Below, one piece after another: positions 16,967 through 24,850 of a stretch of 64,000 bases of DNA; position 1 is the stretch's first letter, and each line of letters starts with the position of its first letter. The notes below the pieces were generated by a model. It saw nothing but the letters and a program-made list of their open reading frames with translations, searched no databases and was not told the origin of the DNA. A program made the position numbers and the translations under genes. This stretch comes from JAQBQB01 sp036499625 (GTDB lineage: Bacteria; Gemmatimonadota; Gemmatimonadetes; Gemmatimonadales; Gemmatimonadaceae): NCBI GenBank assembly GCA_036499625.1, contig DASYDJ010000031.1:248001-312000 (forward strand), read 5' to 3'.

Positions 16967-18676
16967 ATGCCGAACTCGGCGACGCACGCAGACCGCATGG
17001 CGAAGGTGAAGCAGGGCTTTACCGCCGCCAAGATTAGTTCCGCAGACGTCGACCGAGTCATGGGCGTCTTCGACTCGCTCGTGGATACGCTGGCCACCAC
17101 GGTCGCGCAGCGCACCGAGTTCTCGGTCTCGACGTCGAGCAAGGCGTCAGAGACGGTCTTTGGGGCGTCTCGCGGTGAGGAGCGGCGCCAGATGGCCCGC
17201 GCGATCCTGTTCGTCGATGACGTCACGCGCGTGTACGACGAGGTTCCGCTTCCGACCAAGCCCACGAACGGCCAGTTCGAGACACTATGGCGAGGCGATT
17301 TCACGAAGCTCGCGGCCAGCCTGACGGCGAAAACCAAGGCACTCTGCGAGATAGATTTCAAGTTCCGCGAGATTTTGAACGCGCCGGTCGTTACTGCGCC
17401 GAGGCCTGAGCCGAAGCGAATGGTGATCCCCGACGACACGCGCAAGCTGTTGACTTCGACCGTTCGCAACCAATACCTGCGCGGCCAAGAGGTGCTGCAC
17501 CGTCACTCGTCGCTCCAAACGACCAAGACGGCGTGGAGCGATTCGAAGACGCAACTGGTCGCCATCTTCGCGACGGTCGTGAATACGTCGATGTCGAACA
17601 TGATGGCGGCGCAGACCGCGGGGACGGGCGCCTACACGGAGTTCGAGGCCTTCTTTCGAGCTGTCGGGAAGGAGAACGAGGCGAAGATCGCGATGGCGAA
17701 GTCGTTCTTCGGCGCACTCTCGTCCTACGCGCCGTTCCCGCTCTCCATCGTCGGCAAGGTCGGCGGCGCCGCCTGCGGCTTGCTGCATACGGACGTCGCG
17801 ATCAGGCAGGAACGAGTGGTCGGGCCGCACAAGTACTTCGACAGCAACATTCCGACATTAGAGAAATTCAATACGAAGCTGGGGGAGGTCAAGAACTGGA
17901 CGACCGATCTCACGCGTCTCGGCGTCGCGGGCGGCTCGCTGCCGTCAGGCACTACGCTCGCCGGTGCCATCGACATCGCGAAGGGCCGGGCGGTCACGCT
18001 CCTGAACGCCGTCTTCCTTCAGGCCATCGCCGAGACGTACGGATCGACTCCCGGAGAGCAGGCGGCGAAGGGCACTGAATTCTACCTCAAGGTGCAGGAA
18101 GGGCTCGGCGGAGTGGGCGGGGGCGCCCGCGAAGAGCTCGTGGCGCAGATGGCCCTCAACAAGGCGAACTCGATCTTCAATGCGACCAAGGCGGCAATCG
18201 GATCGGTCGGCGCGCTCGCCGTCGTGAACGCCGAGGACATCCAGCCGTTCATCGAGCTCCAGTTGATGGCCGAGTATCTCGCCGCGTTGATGCCGGGCGA
18301 GGACTTCACGAAAGCGATTCCGGACGCGCTCATCACGCGGTTGGAGAGCGCGCCGTTCAACCTCATCGCGCGCAAAACCAAGACGACGAAGAGCACCGCA
18401 GTCTATGCGGCGAAAAAGCTCCCGTGGATCGCCGGTCATCCACGCCATGTGGGCGCCATCGTGTACTTTTTCCGATGGTACAAGAAGTCCGTCAACCCGT
18501 TCGACATCGCCACTGGACGGGTGACGACCACGGGGATCCGAGACGCCATGGGCACCGCAATCGCCGAGATCGGTACGTCGGTGCAAGCGCACCATGTCAA
18601 GCGCAGGCTACGCACGACCGACACCGCGGATTGGACGGCGGTGGCACGTGAGGTGGCACTGATCCGAGGGGTGTGA
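16967..18676 (+). CDS. 569-aa helical protein of unknown function, third gene of the unknown cluster
   Basis: 569 residues; ATG 16997 (MAKVKQGFTAAKI) is an alternative start. Predicted almost all helical. Around residues 240-265 there is an apolar stretch (FFGALSSYAPFPLSIVGKVG, GAACGLLH) and a second amphipathic region near ALAVVNAEDIQPFIELQ. The C-terminus is basic (VQAHHVKRRLRTT). No signal peptide and no recognisable domain. Its size, helix content and lack of known domain match the 599-aa protein, so the three genes may act together; this is inference from position and composition. Confidence 0.7.
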   Translation: MPNSATHADRMAKVKQGFTAAKISSADVDRVMGVFDSLVDTLATTVAQRTEFSVSTSSKASETVFGASRGEERRQMARAILFVDDVTRVYDEVPLPTKPTNGQFETLWRGDFTKLAASLTAKTKALCEIDFKFREILNAPVVTAPRPEPKRMVIPDDTRKLLTSTVRNQYLRGQEVLHRHSSLQTTKTAWSDSKTQLVAIFATVVNTSMSNMMAAQTAGTGAYTEFEAFFRAVGKENEAKIAMAKSFFGALSSYAPFPLSIVGKVGGAACGLLHTDVAIRQERVVGPHKYFDSNIPTLEKFNTKLGEVKNWTTDLTRLGVAGGSLPSGTTLAGAIDIAKGRAVTLLNAVFLQAIAETYGSTPGEQAAKGTEFYLKVQEGLGGVGGGAREELVAQMALNKANSIFNATKAAIGSVGALAVVNAEDIQPFIELQLMAEYLAALMPGEDFTKAIPDALITRLESAPFNLIARKTKTTKSTAVYAAKKLPWIAGHPRHVGAIVYFFRWYKKSVNPFDIATGRVTTTGIRDAMGTAIAEIGTSVQAHHVKRRLRTTDTADWTAVAREVALIRGV

Positions 18677-18745
18677 GTTAGCTCCGACCGACAACGGCGT
18701 CGAGATCTATCAGAACGGCTGCGCAGTTTTTCCGCTGAGGCGCGA

Positions 18746-19300
18746 CTAGCCCAACACGCGCGCGAAGTAGGCGACGAGATCGATCACTAATGGCTCCGTT
18801 GCTTCTTCGGGCCGCCATTGGATCTGCTCGGCCAGAATCTCAACGCGCGGATCGGCGGGCGTCGATCGCTCGAACGTGCGCGACTCCAGGTCGACGATCC
18901 AATATTCGACGACGCCCTCACTCCGATACAACACTCGCTTCGCCACCCTATCGGTGCGGGCTGTATTGGGCGACAGAATTTCTACCGCGAGCAACAGGCG
19001 GCCGGCTTCTTCGAACCGCTCAATCCTTTTTCCTTCGACCTTCGGGACGACGAACACGTCTGGCTGAACGCCGCGTTGCGGAGAAAACACCACATCCGCG
19101 GGCGCCGCGATGACCTCGGCATCGGCTGAACGGGCGAGGTACTCGTGCAGAAGGACGCAGAGCTCCATCGACGCCCGTTGATGCTCGAAGCGCGGCGCGG
19201 GCGTCACGAATAACTCGCCGTCGATGACCTCGTAGCGGTTCCCGTCGTCGGGCAATTCTTCGAGATCCGCCACCGTCCAGCGTCGTTTGAGACTCGGCAT
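18746..19300 (-). CDS. Uma2-family endonuclease (PD-(D/E)XK fold)
   Basis: 184 residues. Uma2/DUF820 fold: RWTVADLEELPDDGNRYEVI at the N-terminus, then catalytic-type residues Asp in VQPDVFVV, Glu in AVEILSP and Lys in AKRVLY, followed by YWIVDLESRTFE. Biological role in bacteria unclear. ATG 19300 is preferred to ATG 19306 because TATAGT ends immediately before 19306, so an mRNA starting about 6-7 nt further would begin at or near 19300 (leaderless). Confidence 0.9.
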   Translation of the reverse strand: MPSLKRRWTVADLEELPDDGNRYEVIDGELFVTPAPRFEHQRASMELCVLLHEYLARSADAEVIAAPADVVFSPQRGVQPDVFVVPKVEGKRIERFEEAGRLLLAVEILSPNTARTDRVAKRVLYRSEGVVEYWIVDLESRTFERSTPADPRVEILAEQIQWRPEEATEPLVIDLVAYFARVLG

Positions 19301-19306
19301 ACCCAT

Positions 19307-19312
19307 ACTATA
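19307..19312 (-). promoter_or_regulatory. -10 box abutting the Uma2 start (leaderless promoter)
   Basis: Minus-strand TATAGT directly precedes ATGGGTATG. Transcription about 7 nt after the box would start at the second ATG. Confidence 0.55.
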
Positions 19313-19371
19313 GAGTTCCTCGGCGCAGGTGGGCAAGCGAGCATGACGGCACGATAGCGCCGCCGAACCGT

Positions 19372-19440
19372 GAGCGGTGTTCATCTCGACTCCCGGCGAT
19401 CATCGACGGTCGAAAGATGTGCGCATGCTCGAACCCCAAC
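19372..19440 (-). pseudogene. Fragment of an NAD(P)-binding atypical SDR gene
   Basis: Bases 19381-19440 match 28921-28980 of the intact SDR gene at 51 of 60 positions by hand alignment, and the preceding GAGCGGTGT is identical. The minus strand encodes FEHAHIFRPSMIAGSRDEH, against YEHTHIFRPSMITGSRDEH in the intact protein. No start, Rossmann motif or remaining body nearby, so it is a decayed remnant of a paralogue. Confidence 0.8.
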
Positions 19441-19539
19441 GGTACATCTCTCCTTCGACGCGTCAAGCGTTTGCACATGGAACTAGAACCGCTCGACTGT
19501 CTCGAGGACCGATGATCCGCGAGTCTTCGCATCCTTGGT

Positions 19540-20307
19540 TCAATCCGCCAGATCCTCTCGCTCGAGAAGCGTCTCGATCATCATTGGGTAGCGGTTCAAG
19601 AAGTCTCGTGTGACGCGGAAATGCTCCGTTTCCTCATAGCGAACCGACCGAATACCACTCGCTCCGAGCTCGTAGATCGTCGCCCCAGGATACGCGAGCA
19701 GGATCGGCGAGTGCGTGGCCACGATCAACTGCGAGCGCGCCTCCACCAAATCGTGAATTCTCGAGAGGAGAGCCATCTGACGCATGGGTGAGAGGGCTGC
19801 CTCCGGCTCGTCGAGCAGATACAATCCGTGCCCACGAAATCGATTTTGGACGAGTGCCAGAAACGATTCGCCGTGCGATTGCTCGTGGAGCGCGCGCGGA
19901 CCGTATGCCGGCGCGATCGGAGGACCCGGTCCGGGCTCGCGATCGAGATTCTCGATTTCAGTGGCGACGTTGAAGTAGCTCTCAGCGCGAAGAAAATATC
20001 CATCGCGCGGCCGGCTGACACTCCGCACAGGACGCAAGTAGGCGTGGAGCTCAGAATGCGAGTCGCGCGTACCGAAGCGGAAATTGCGCGAGCCACCTTC
20101 GGCGTTGAACCCCAACGCGGCCGCAATGGCTTCGAGCAGCGTCGACTTGCCCGAGCCGTTCTCGCCGATGAGGAACGTGACGGGTTGCGAGAATGCTAAA
20201 CGCTCGAGCTGCACGACTGCCGGCAGCGCGAACGGATATCGAGTGAAATCGGGCACCTGATCTCGGCGCAGGACGATTTCACGAAGGTACGGCTCGAAGC
20301 TCGTCAA
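19540..20307 (-). CDS. AAA-type ATPase (ABC/SMC-like, COG3910 type)
   Basis: 255 residues. Walker A GENGSGKSTLLEAIA near residue 48, Walker B LYLLDEPEAALSP and switch histidine in IVATHSPILLAYPG. No membrane partner or coiled coil, so this is a soluble stand-alone predicted ATPase similar to OLD/RecF-like nucleotide-binding proteins. Related proteins are sometimes tied to phage defence, but no partner nuclease is adjacent here (the Uma2 gene is about 240 bases away and separately promoted). Confidence 0.88.
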   Translation of the reverse strand: MTSFEPYLREIVLRRDQVPDFTRYPFALPAVVQLERLAFSQPVTFLIGENGSGKSTLLEAIAAALGFNAEGGSRNFRFGTRDSHSELHAYLRPVRSVSRPRDGYFLRAESYFNVATEIENLDREPGPGPPIAPAYGPRALHEQSHGESFLALVQNRFRGHGLYLLDEPEAALSPMRQMALLSRIHDLVEARSQLIVATHSPILLAYPGATIYELGASGIRSVRYEETEHFRVTRDFLNRYPMMIETLLEREDLAD

Positions 20308-20346
20308 CTATACAATCGCAAATGGCCGCGCCGCTGAGCGGCAAAC

Positions 20347-22458
20347 CTACGCCGCGGGCTCAAAGATCTCCGTCCCGTCGATCGCCGGTGCACCGAACGC
20401 CGCCCCGCAATGCTCACACTGCTCGCGCGACACCACCCGCTTGCGCCCACACGACGGACACGCTTCGCGCGGCGGCCACTCGATCAACGCGAGCATCAAC
20501 AACACGCCTAACCCTCCGAGCGCGAGCCCAAGCGTCGTCCACAACCACACTCGATCGGACTCGAACGCATAGGTTCGCGCGATACCGAACGCCAGCGCGG
20601 CGGACATCAACGCGGCGAGAATCGTCAGCGTCCAGCCGACGATCAATGGCGCACGCAGCGTGCGCGCGCGACCGGACGTTGCCTTGGTCAAACGCGAATA
20701 GAGCGAGGCTGTAATTCGCCCAACGAGGGGAGTCGTCAATGCCGTAACCGCGAGCGTCGGCCAGTCGGGACCGTCGTCGGTCGCAGTCGTATCGCGCGGA
20801 AGCGTGTACTGCGCAACGAGCAAATCGTTGGCACCAACCATATCGATCTGATCCGTGGCCGCTTCGCGCTGCGCGTTGGCCAGCGTTCCGTACTTCGGTG
20901 AATAGCGCAGCACCGTCGGCGCGCCAGGAGCACGAACCGCACGCGACACGACCAGCTCGCCGTACCCATTCGCGCGCGGATCACGCGGCGTGGTGATCTC
21001 GGGTTGGCCCGCGAACGATTGAACACGCACGCTCGTCGTCGTGGCGATGGCGTCGAATTGCGCGTTCGGTCCGTATTGAGGCAGCGCTGCCGTACTGTCG
21101 CCGGATCCGGCAGCGCCAACCACGACTTCGCCGGGTTGCGCACGGTACACTTTCGTGATGCTCCTGTGCGAAAGATCCAGACGATACACCGCACTCGGAA
21201 ATGCGAGCAGCGGCTGCTTGTATCCAAGCTCGGTGTACCGATCGAGCGCGCCAACGAATCGGTGCGACGGCTGCGCAGGGCCGGCGGAGAAGCCGTCCGG
21301 TCCCATCCAGCCGATCAGACGCGCCGACGGATTGTCGTACGCGGCGACGAGCCCCAACCGCCGAATGAAGAACCACGACACAGCACTCGGCGCGACTGTC
21401 GGTTGGCTGAGTTGAACGAAGAGATCCCCCGTTCCGCGATAGCCAAGACCGGCGGCAAACGCTGAATAGTCTCCGCTCGGATTGATTGGAATCGCCGTGG
21501 TCGAGATCACACCCGCCTGCAGCGACGCTCCTCGCGACGCCGAGTCATGGTATTGCGGGAGTGCGTGGCCTGCGAGATCTCTGACGTCCACCACTTGGGT
21601 CGACGCAACGAGTGGGCGGCGCACCGTCGTCATCTGGACGACCTGTCCGTCGCTCGTGAGCTCGTAGTCCGTCGTTCGAACGGTGGTTGCTCCGGGCGTT
21701 CCGAAAGTCATTACGAGATTCAGTATCCCCAGCACGACGCTGCCGGCGATCGTCAGCCCGATGCCGATCGTCACTCCAAGCATCGCGCGATTCCACCGCG
21801 ATTCGGCGGCATACTCACCACCGGCGATGAATAATCCGCGCGCGGCCATGCCGATACCAAGGAGGCCGAGCGTCACGATGCCGGCCGCCATCGAGAATGT
21901 TTGTACACTCGCTACGGCCGTGGAGCAGAAGATCGCTGCACCAATGGGCAGATACCGGCTCGCATACCAACGTGCCGTGCGCATCGTGACGACCAGCGCG
22001 GCACCGAGATAGACGAGGCCGCACAGCAGGTCGGCGACGTCCGGCAGCGTCATTCGCCAATCGAATGGCATTGGACGATGTCCGGGCGTCGCTTGCCAGA
22101 GCAGCGCGAGCGTCATCGGAACGCCTGCCGCCACGAGATACAGCAACGCTCCGACGAGCGCTTTGGCCCAGAACAGTGTCGAGCGCTGCACTGGGCGATG
22201 CGTCAGGAACGCCCACGCATCTCCGCGCCGCTCGCGGATGATCATCGAGCGGCCGATCATCAGCGCGACGAGCGCGCTCGTGAATGTGAACATCGAGATC
22301 GATATCGACGGTCCGCCATTCGACAATCCGGAGCTCGCCACTGACCGATCGAGGGATAGCACGAGCAGCCACCCGACGGACACGATGCCGAAGGCCGCCG
22401 CGGCGACCTTGAGATTCTCTCGGGCCTCCTTCCATACGACTGCGCGAAATGCTGTCAT
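20347..22458 (-). CDS. ABC transporter permease with C-terminal zinc ribbon
   Basis: 703 residues from ATG 22458. The N-terminal half has about six membrane segments typical of ABC-2-type permeases (FRAVVWKEARENLKV is the usual start). A large extracytoplasmic region with PQYHDSASRG and similar sequence follows, then two more helices near the end and a cytosolic zinc ribbon (CPSC...CEHC). The gene overlaps the upstream ATPase gene by 4 bases (ATGA), so the pair forms one exporter. Substrate unknown; GntR/YtrA-linked exporters often handle cell-envelope stress or antibiotics. Confidence 0.85.
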   Translation of the reverse strand: MTAFRAVVWKEARENLKVAAAAFGIVSVGWLLVLSLDRSVASSGLSNGGPSISISMFTFTSALVALMIGRSMIIRERRGDAWAFLTHRPVQRSTLFWAKALVGALLYLVAAGVPMTLALLWQATPGHRPMPFDWRMTLPDVADLLCGLVYLGAALVVTMRTARWYASRYLPIGAAIFCSTAVASVQTFSMAAGIVTLGLLGIGMAARGLFIAGGEYAAESRWNRAMLGVTIGIGLTIAGSVVLGILNLVMTFGTPGATTVRTTDYELTSDGQVVQMTTVRRPLVASTQVVDVRDLAGHALPQYHDSASRGASLQAGVISTTAIPINPSGDYSAFAAGLGYRGTGDLFVQLSQPTVAPSAVSWFFIRRLGLVAAYDNPSARLIGWMGPDGFSAGPAQPSHRFVGALDRYTELGYKQPLLAFPSAVYRLDLSHRSITKVYRAQPGEVVVGAAGSGDSTAALPQYGPNAQFDAIATTTSVRVQSFAGQPEITTPRDPRANGYGELVVSRAVRAPGAPTVLRYSPKYGTLANAQREAATDQIDMVGANDLLVAQYTLPRDTTATDDGPDWPTLAVTALTTPLVGRITASLYSRLTKATSGRARTLRAPLIVGWTLTILAALMSAALAFGIARTYAFESDRVWLWTTLGLALGGLGVLLMLALIEWPPREACPSCGRKRVVSREQCEHCGAAFGAPAIDGTEIFEPAA

Positions 22459-23408
22459 GCGATGTCTCCCACCGGCTGTGGAGCGTCGATGTCTTTGAGA
22501 AAGAATTGTTGGTCGCCGCGGTCGCCCAAATAGCCGATCATCGCTTCGTCGAACGTCACCGGCACTTCGTCGATCACCGTGGCACCGAGCGATCCAAGCA
22601 GCCGGCGCGTGTCGTCGTCGGGCGTCGCGATGGTTAGCGTCAGATCGCGAGCCGAACGCCGCGCGTGAAGCAAACCGCGGATGACTGGCAGTTGCGGCGG
22701 CGGCGCGCCGGCGTCGCCGTAGTGCAACGCGAACTTGCGAACGCTCGCGCGAAACGTGTCGATCGAGCATGACGCCCGGAGCACACTTCGGTCGAGAATG
22801 GCGATATAGTCCGCCACTCGCTCGACGTCGTCGAGCAGGTGCGACGAGAAGAAGATCGTTCGATTCGCACCGCGCGTCACATGGATCATCGATTCGAGCA
22901 ACGAACGTCGCGCGACGGGGTCGAGACCGATCGCCGGATCGTCGAGCACGAGCAGCTCGGGCTCCGGCGCGAGCGTGATCGCGAGCGACAGTCCTGCGCG
23001 CTCACCGCGCGACAAATCGCCGGCTTTCGCGCGCAGATCGAGGTGAAAGTGGCCGATCACCGCGTCGAAGACACGCGGGTTCCACTTCGGATAGAAGCGC
23101 GATTGAAAGTCGCCGCATTGGCGAACCGTCATCCACTCGTAGAGGGAGTGCGACTCCGACATGTAGCCCACGCGAGCGCGGGCCTCGGGCGGAAGTTGGC
23201 GGCTGTCGTAACCGAGCACCGTGGACGATCCGCGCGTCGGCGCGAGGAGTCCGAGCAGCATGCGGATCGTCGTCGTCTTGCCCGAGCCGTTGCGGCCGAG
23301 GAAGGCGAAGACGCTCCCGCGGGGCACGGACATCGTGAGCTCGTCGACGACTTTGCGCGTACCGAAGTACGCCGTCAGACCGTTCGCTTCGATGGCTGCA
23401 GAGGTCAC
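22455..23408 (-). CDS. ABC transporter ATP-binding protein
   Basis: 317 residues. Walker A GRNGSGKTTT, signature LSRGERAGL, switch His in FFSSHLLDDVERVAD. Walker B reads LLVLDDPAIGLD, so Asp stands where the catalytic Glu usually is. A C-terminal about 90-residue extension follows the nucleotide-binding domain. GTG start overlaps the gntR stop (GTGA), and the stop overlaps the permease start, giving a three-gene operon. Confidence 0.92.
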   Translation of the reverse strand: MTSAAIEANGLTAYFGTRKVVDELTMSVPRGSVFAFLGRNGSGKTTTIRMLLGLLAPTRGSSTVLGYDSRQLPPEARARVGYMSESHSLYEWMTVRQCGDFQSRFYPKWNPRVFDAVIGHFHLDLRAKAGDLSRGERAGLSLAITLAPEPELLVLDDPAIGLDPVARRSLLESMIHVTRGANRTIFFSSHLLDDVERVADYIAILDRSVLRASCSIDTFRASVRKFALHYGDAGAPPPQLPVIRGLLHARRSARDLTLTIATPDDDTRRLLGSLGATVIDEVPVTFDEAMIGYLGDRGDQQFFLKDIDAPQPVGDIA

Positions 23409-23845
23409 CGTGCACCGCTCTTGAGAGATTGTTTAGTGTTTTTTGAAGACGCACCATGCCGAGTCTTCGCGGCCACGAGCTCGACGATTTCGGCGGGAGT
23501 GAAGCCGAGCATGAATCCCTCCGAGACGAGCGACGACACCGCCTGCTCCATGCGCCGCGCTCGTTCGCGCGCGCTGTAGATCTGCCGCCGCTGCGAGACG
23601 AACATGCCCTTGCCGGCGCGCGACTCGAGGACGCCTTCGCGAGTCAGCTCGCCGTACGCGCGCGCCACCGTATTCGGGTTGACCACCAACTGCTCGGCCA
23701 GCGCACGCACGCTCGGCAGCGGCTCGTCGTCGCCGATGCGGCCGGCGAACACGGCGGCGCACACCTGCTCGACGATCTGGCGGTGGATGGAGACCGTGCT
23801 ACCGGTCTGGATGGTGATCGTGAGGGGGCCGGCAGGTGTACTCAT
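23405..23845 (-). CDS. GntR-family regulator, YtrA subfamily
   Basis: 146 residues. Winged helix of the GntR type (GSTVSIHRQIVEQVCAAVFA, LPSVRALAEQLVVNPNTVAR, LTREGVLESRAGKGMFV) with a short C-terminal helical dimerisation segment, as in YtrA. It leads the operon with the ABC exporter, and its own promoter carries a repeated GTACTAGT element, so autorepression is likely. Confidence 0.92.
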   Translation of the reverse strand: MSTPAGPLTITIQTGSTVSIHRQIVEQVCAAVFAGRIGDDEPLPSVRALAEQLVVNPNTVARAYGELTREGVLESRAGKGMFVSQRRQIYSARERARRMEQAVSSLVSEGFMLGFTPAEIVELVAAKTRHGASSKNTKQSLKSGAR

Positions 23846-23848
23846 CTA

Positions 23849-23882
23849 ACTAGTACACTAGTACACCTTAGCGTACTGTCAA
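23849..23882 (-). promoter_or_regulatory. Promoter and operator of the gntR-ABC operon
   Basis: Minus strand: TTGACA (23877-23882), a 16-bp spacer, TAGTGT (23855-23860). The repeated GTGTACTAGTGTACTAGT at 23849-23866 covers the -10 and is a likely regulator site. The start ATG is only about 9 nt below the -10. The promoter lies inside the end of the acetyltransferase gene. Confidence 0.65.
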
Positions 23883-24350
23883 CACTTTCGTCATAAAGAT
23901 CTTGAACGGATCTTCGCTGTAGCCGTCAAATGGGCCACAACGAACGAAGCCGGCGCTCTCGTACAGACGAATCGCCGGGATGAACGCCGGCGACGACCCG
24001 GTGTCCAGCCACAGGCTCTCCATCCCTCGCTGCCTCGCCATCTCTGTCAGATGCTCGAGCATCGCGCGTCCCACGCCTTGCCCCAAAAAGGCGTCCGCCA
24101 CTCGCATCGACTTGAGCTCACCACGCCGGTCATCGAGACGCTTCAAGGCGCCACATGCCGCGATCTCGTTCCCGATCCATGCGGACCAGAACGTCACGTC
24201 AGGCGCGCGCAACTTCTCGATATCGAAGGCATGCACGCTCTCCGGCGGCGAGCTCGCGCGCATTCCGGCCAGGTGTCGCGCGACCAGAGCGCGAGTGGGC
24301 TCGCTCGATAGATCGTCGAGCAGAAACCGCAGAGGCGAGTTGGCGGTCAT
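23868..24350 (-). CDS. GNAT-family N-acetyltransferase
   Basis: 160 residues. Acetyl-CoA binding motif AFLGQGVGRAMLEHLTEMAR and the later GMESLWLDTGSSPAFIPAI and YESAGFVRCGPF are typical of the YsnE/PA2271-like branch. Acceptor substrate unknown. It ends over the gntR promoter. Confidence 0.88.
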   Translation of the reverse strand: MTANSPLRFLLDDLSSEPTRALVARHLAGMRASSPPESVHAFDIEKLRAPDVTFWSAWIGNEIAACGALKRLDDRRGELKSMRVADAFLGQGVGRAMLEHLTEMARQRGMESLWLDTGSSPAFIPAIRLYESAGFVRCGPFDGYSEDPFKIFMTKVLTVR

Positions 24351-24383
24351 GTCGTATCTCCGAGCGTACGCATCGAGCAGCGA

Positions 24384-24767
24384 TCAACACGCCGCGCCGG
24401 CCAAAATCGGTCCAGCCGGAACCAACTGCTTGCGTTGCGCATCGACGCGAACATTGAGCCCCTCGAGCGTTCGCGCGCCAAGTAGAACCATGTCGCCTTC
24501 CTCAGCGAACACGACGTAGTCCGGCGCTTTGGTGCCGGCTGCGTGCACGATCGCAATGCCGACCGGTCGTTCGAATGTCCGGCCATCGGCAACCACGAAC
24601 CTCGAGGTCATTTCCGGCTTGATGCCGAGGTCCGACAGGATCGCGCTCGGCACCCACGTGTATTCGCTGCCGGTGTCGACGAGCGCGTTCTCCACCGTGC
24701 GCATCTCGCCACGCCGCTCGGCGCTTTCAATCATCATCGTCGTGCGAAACGTTCCCGTGTCAGACAT
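24384..24767 (-). CDS. Retropepsin-like aspartic protease
   Basis: 127 residues from ATG 24767. Clan AA fold with the catalytic ALVDTGSEYTWVP motif and a C-terminal VLLGARTLEGLNV that matches the second glycine-rich turn. Such single-domain proteins act as homodimers; the substrate is unknown. Confidence 0.85.
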   Translation of the reverse strand: MSDTGTFRTTMMIESAERRGEMRTVENALVDTGSEYTWVPSAILSDLGIKPEMTSRFVVADGRTFERPVGIAIVHAAGTKAPDYVVFAEEGDMVLLGARTLEGLNVRVDAQRKQLVPAGPILAGAAC

Positions 24768-24850
24768 GATCGCTCCGAAGGTGCCGGAATTCACCACCGA
24801 AGGAATGCATGTCGCGGCAGAAATCCGCAATCGGAGTGCAGTCGACGAGG

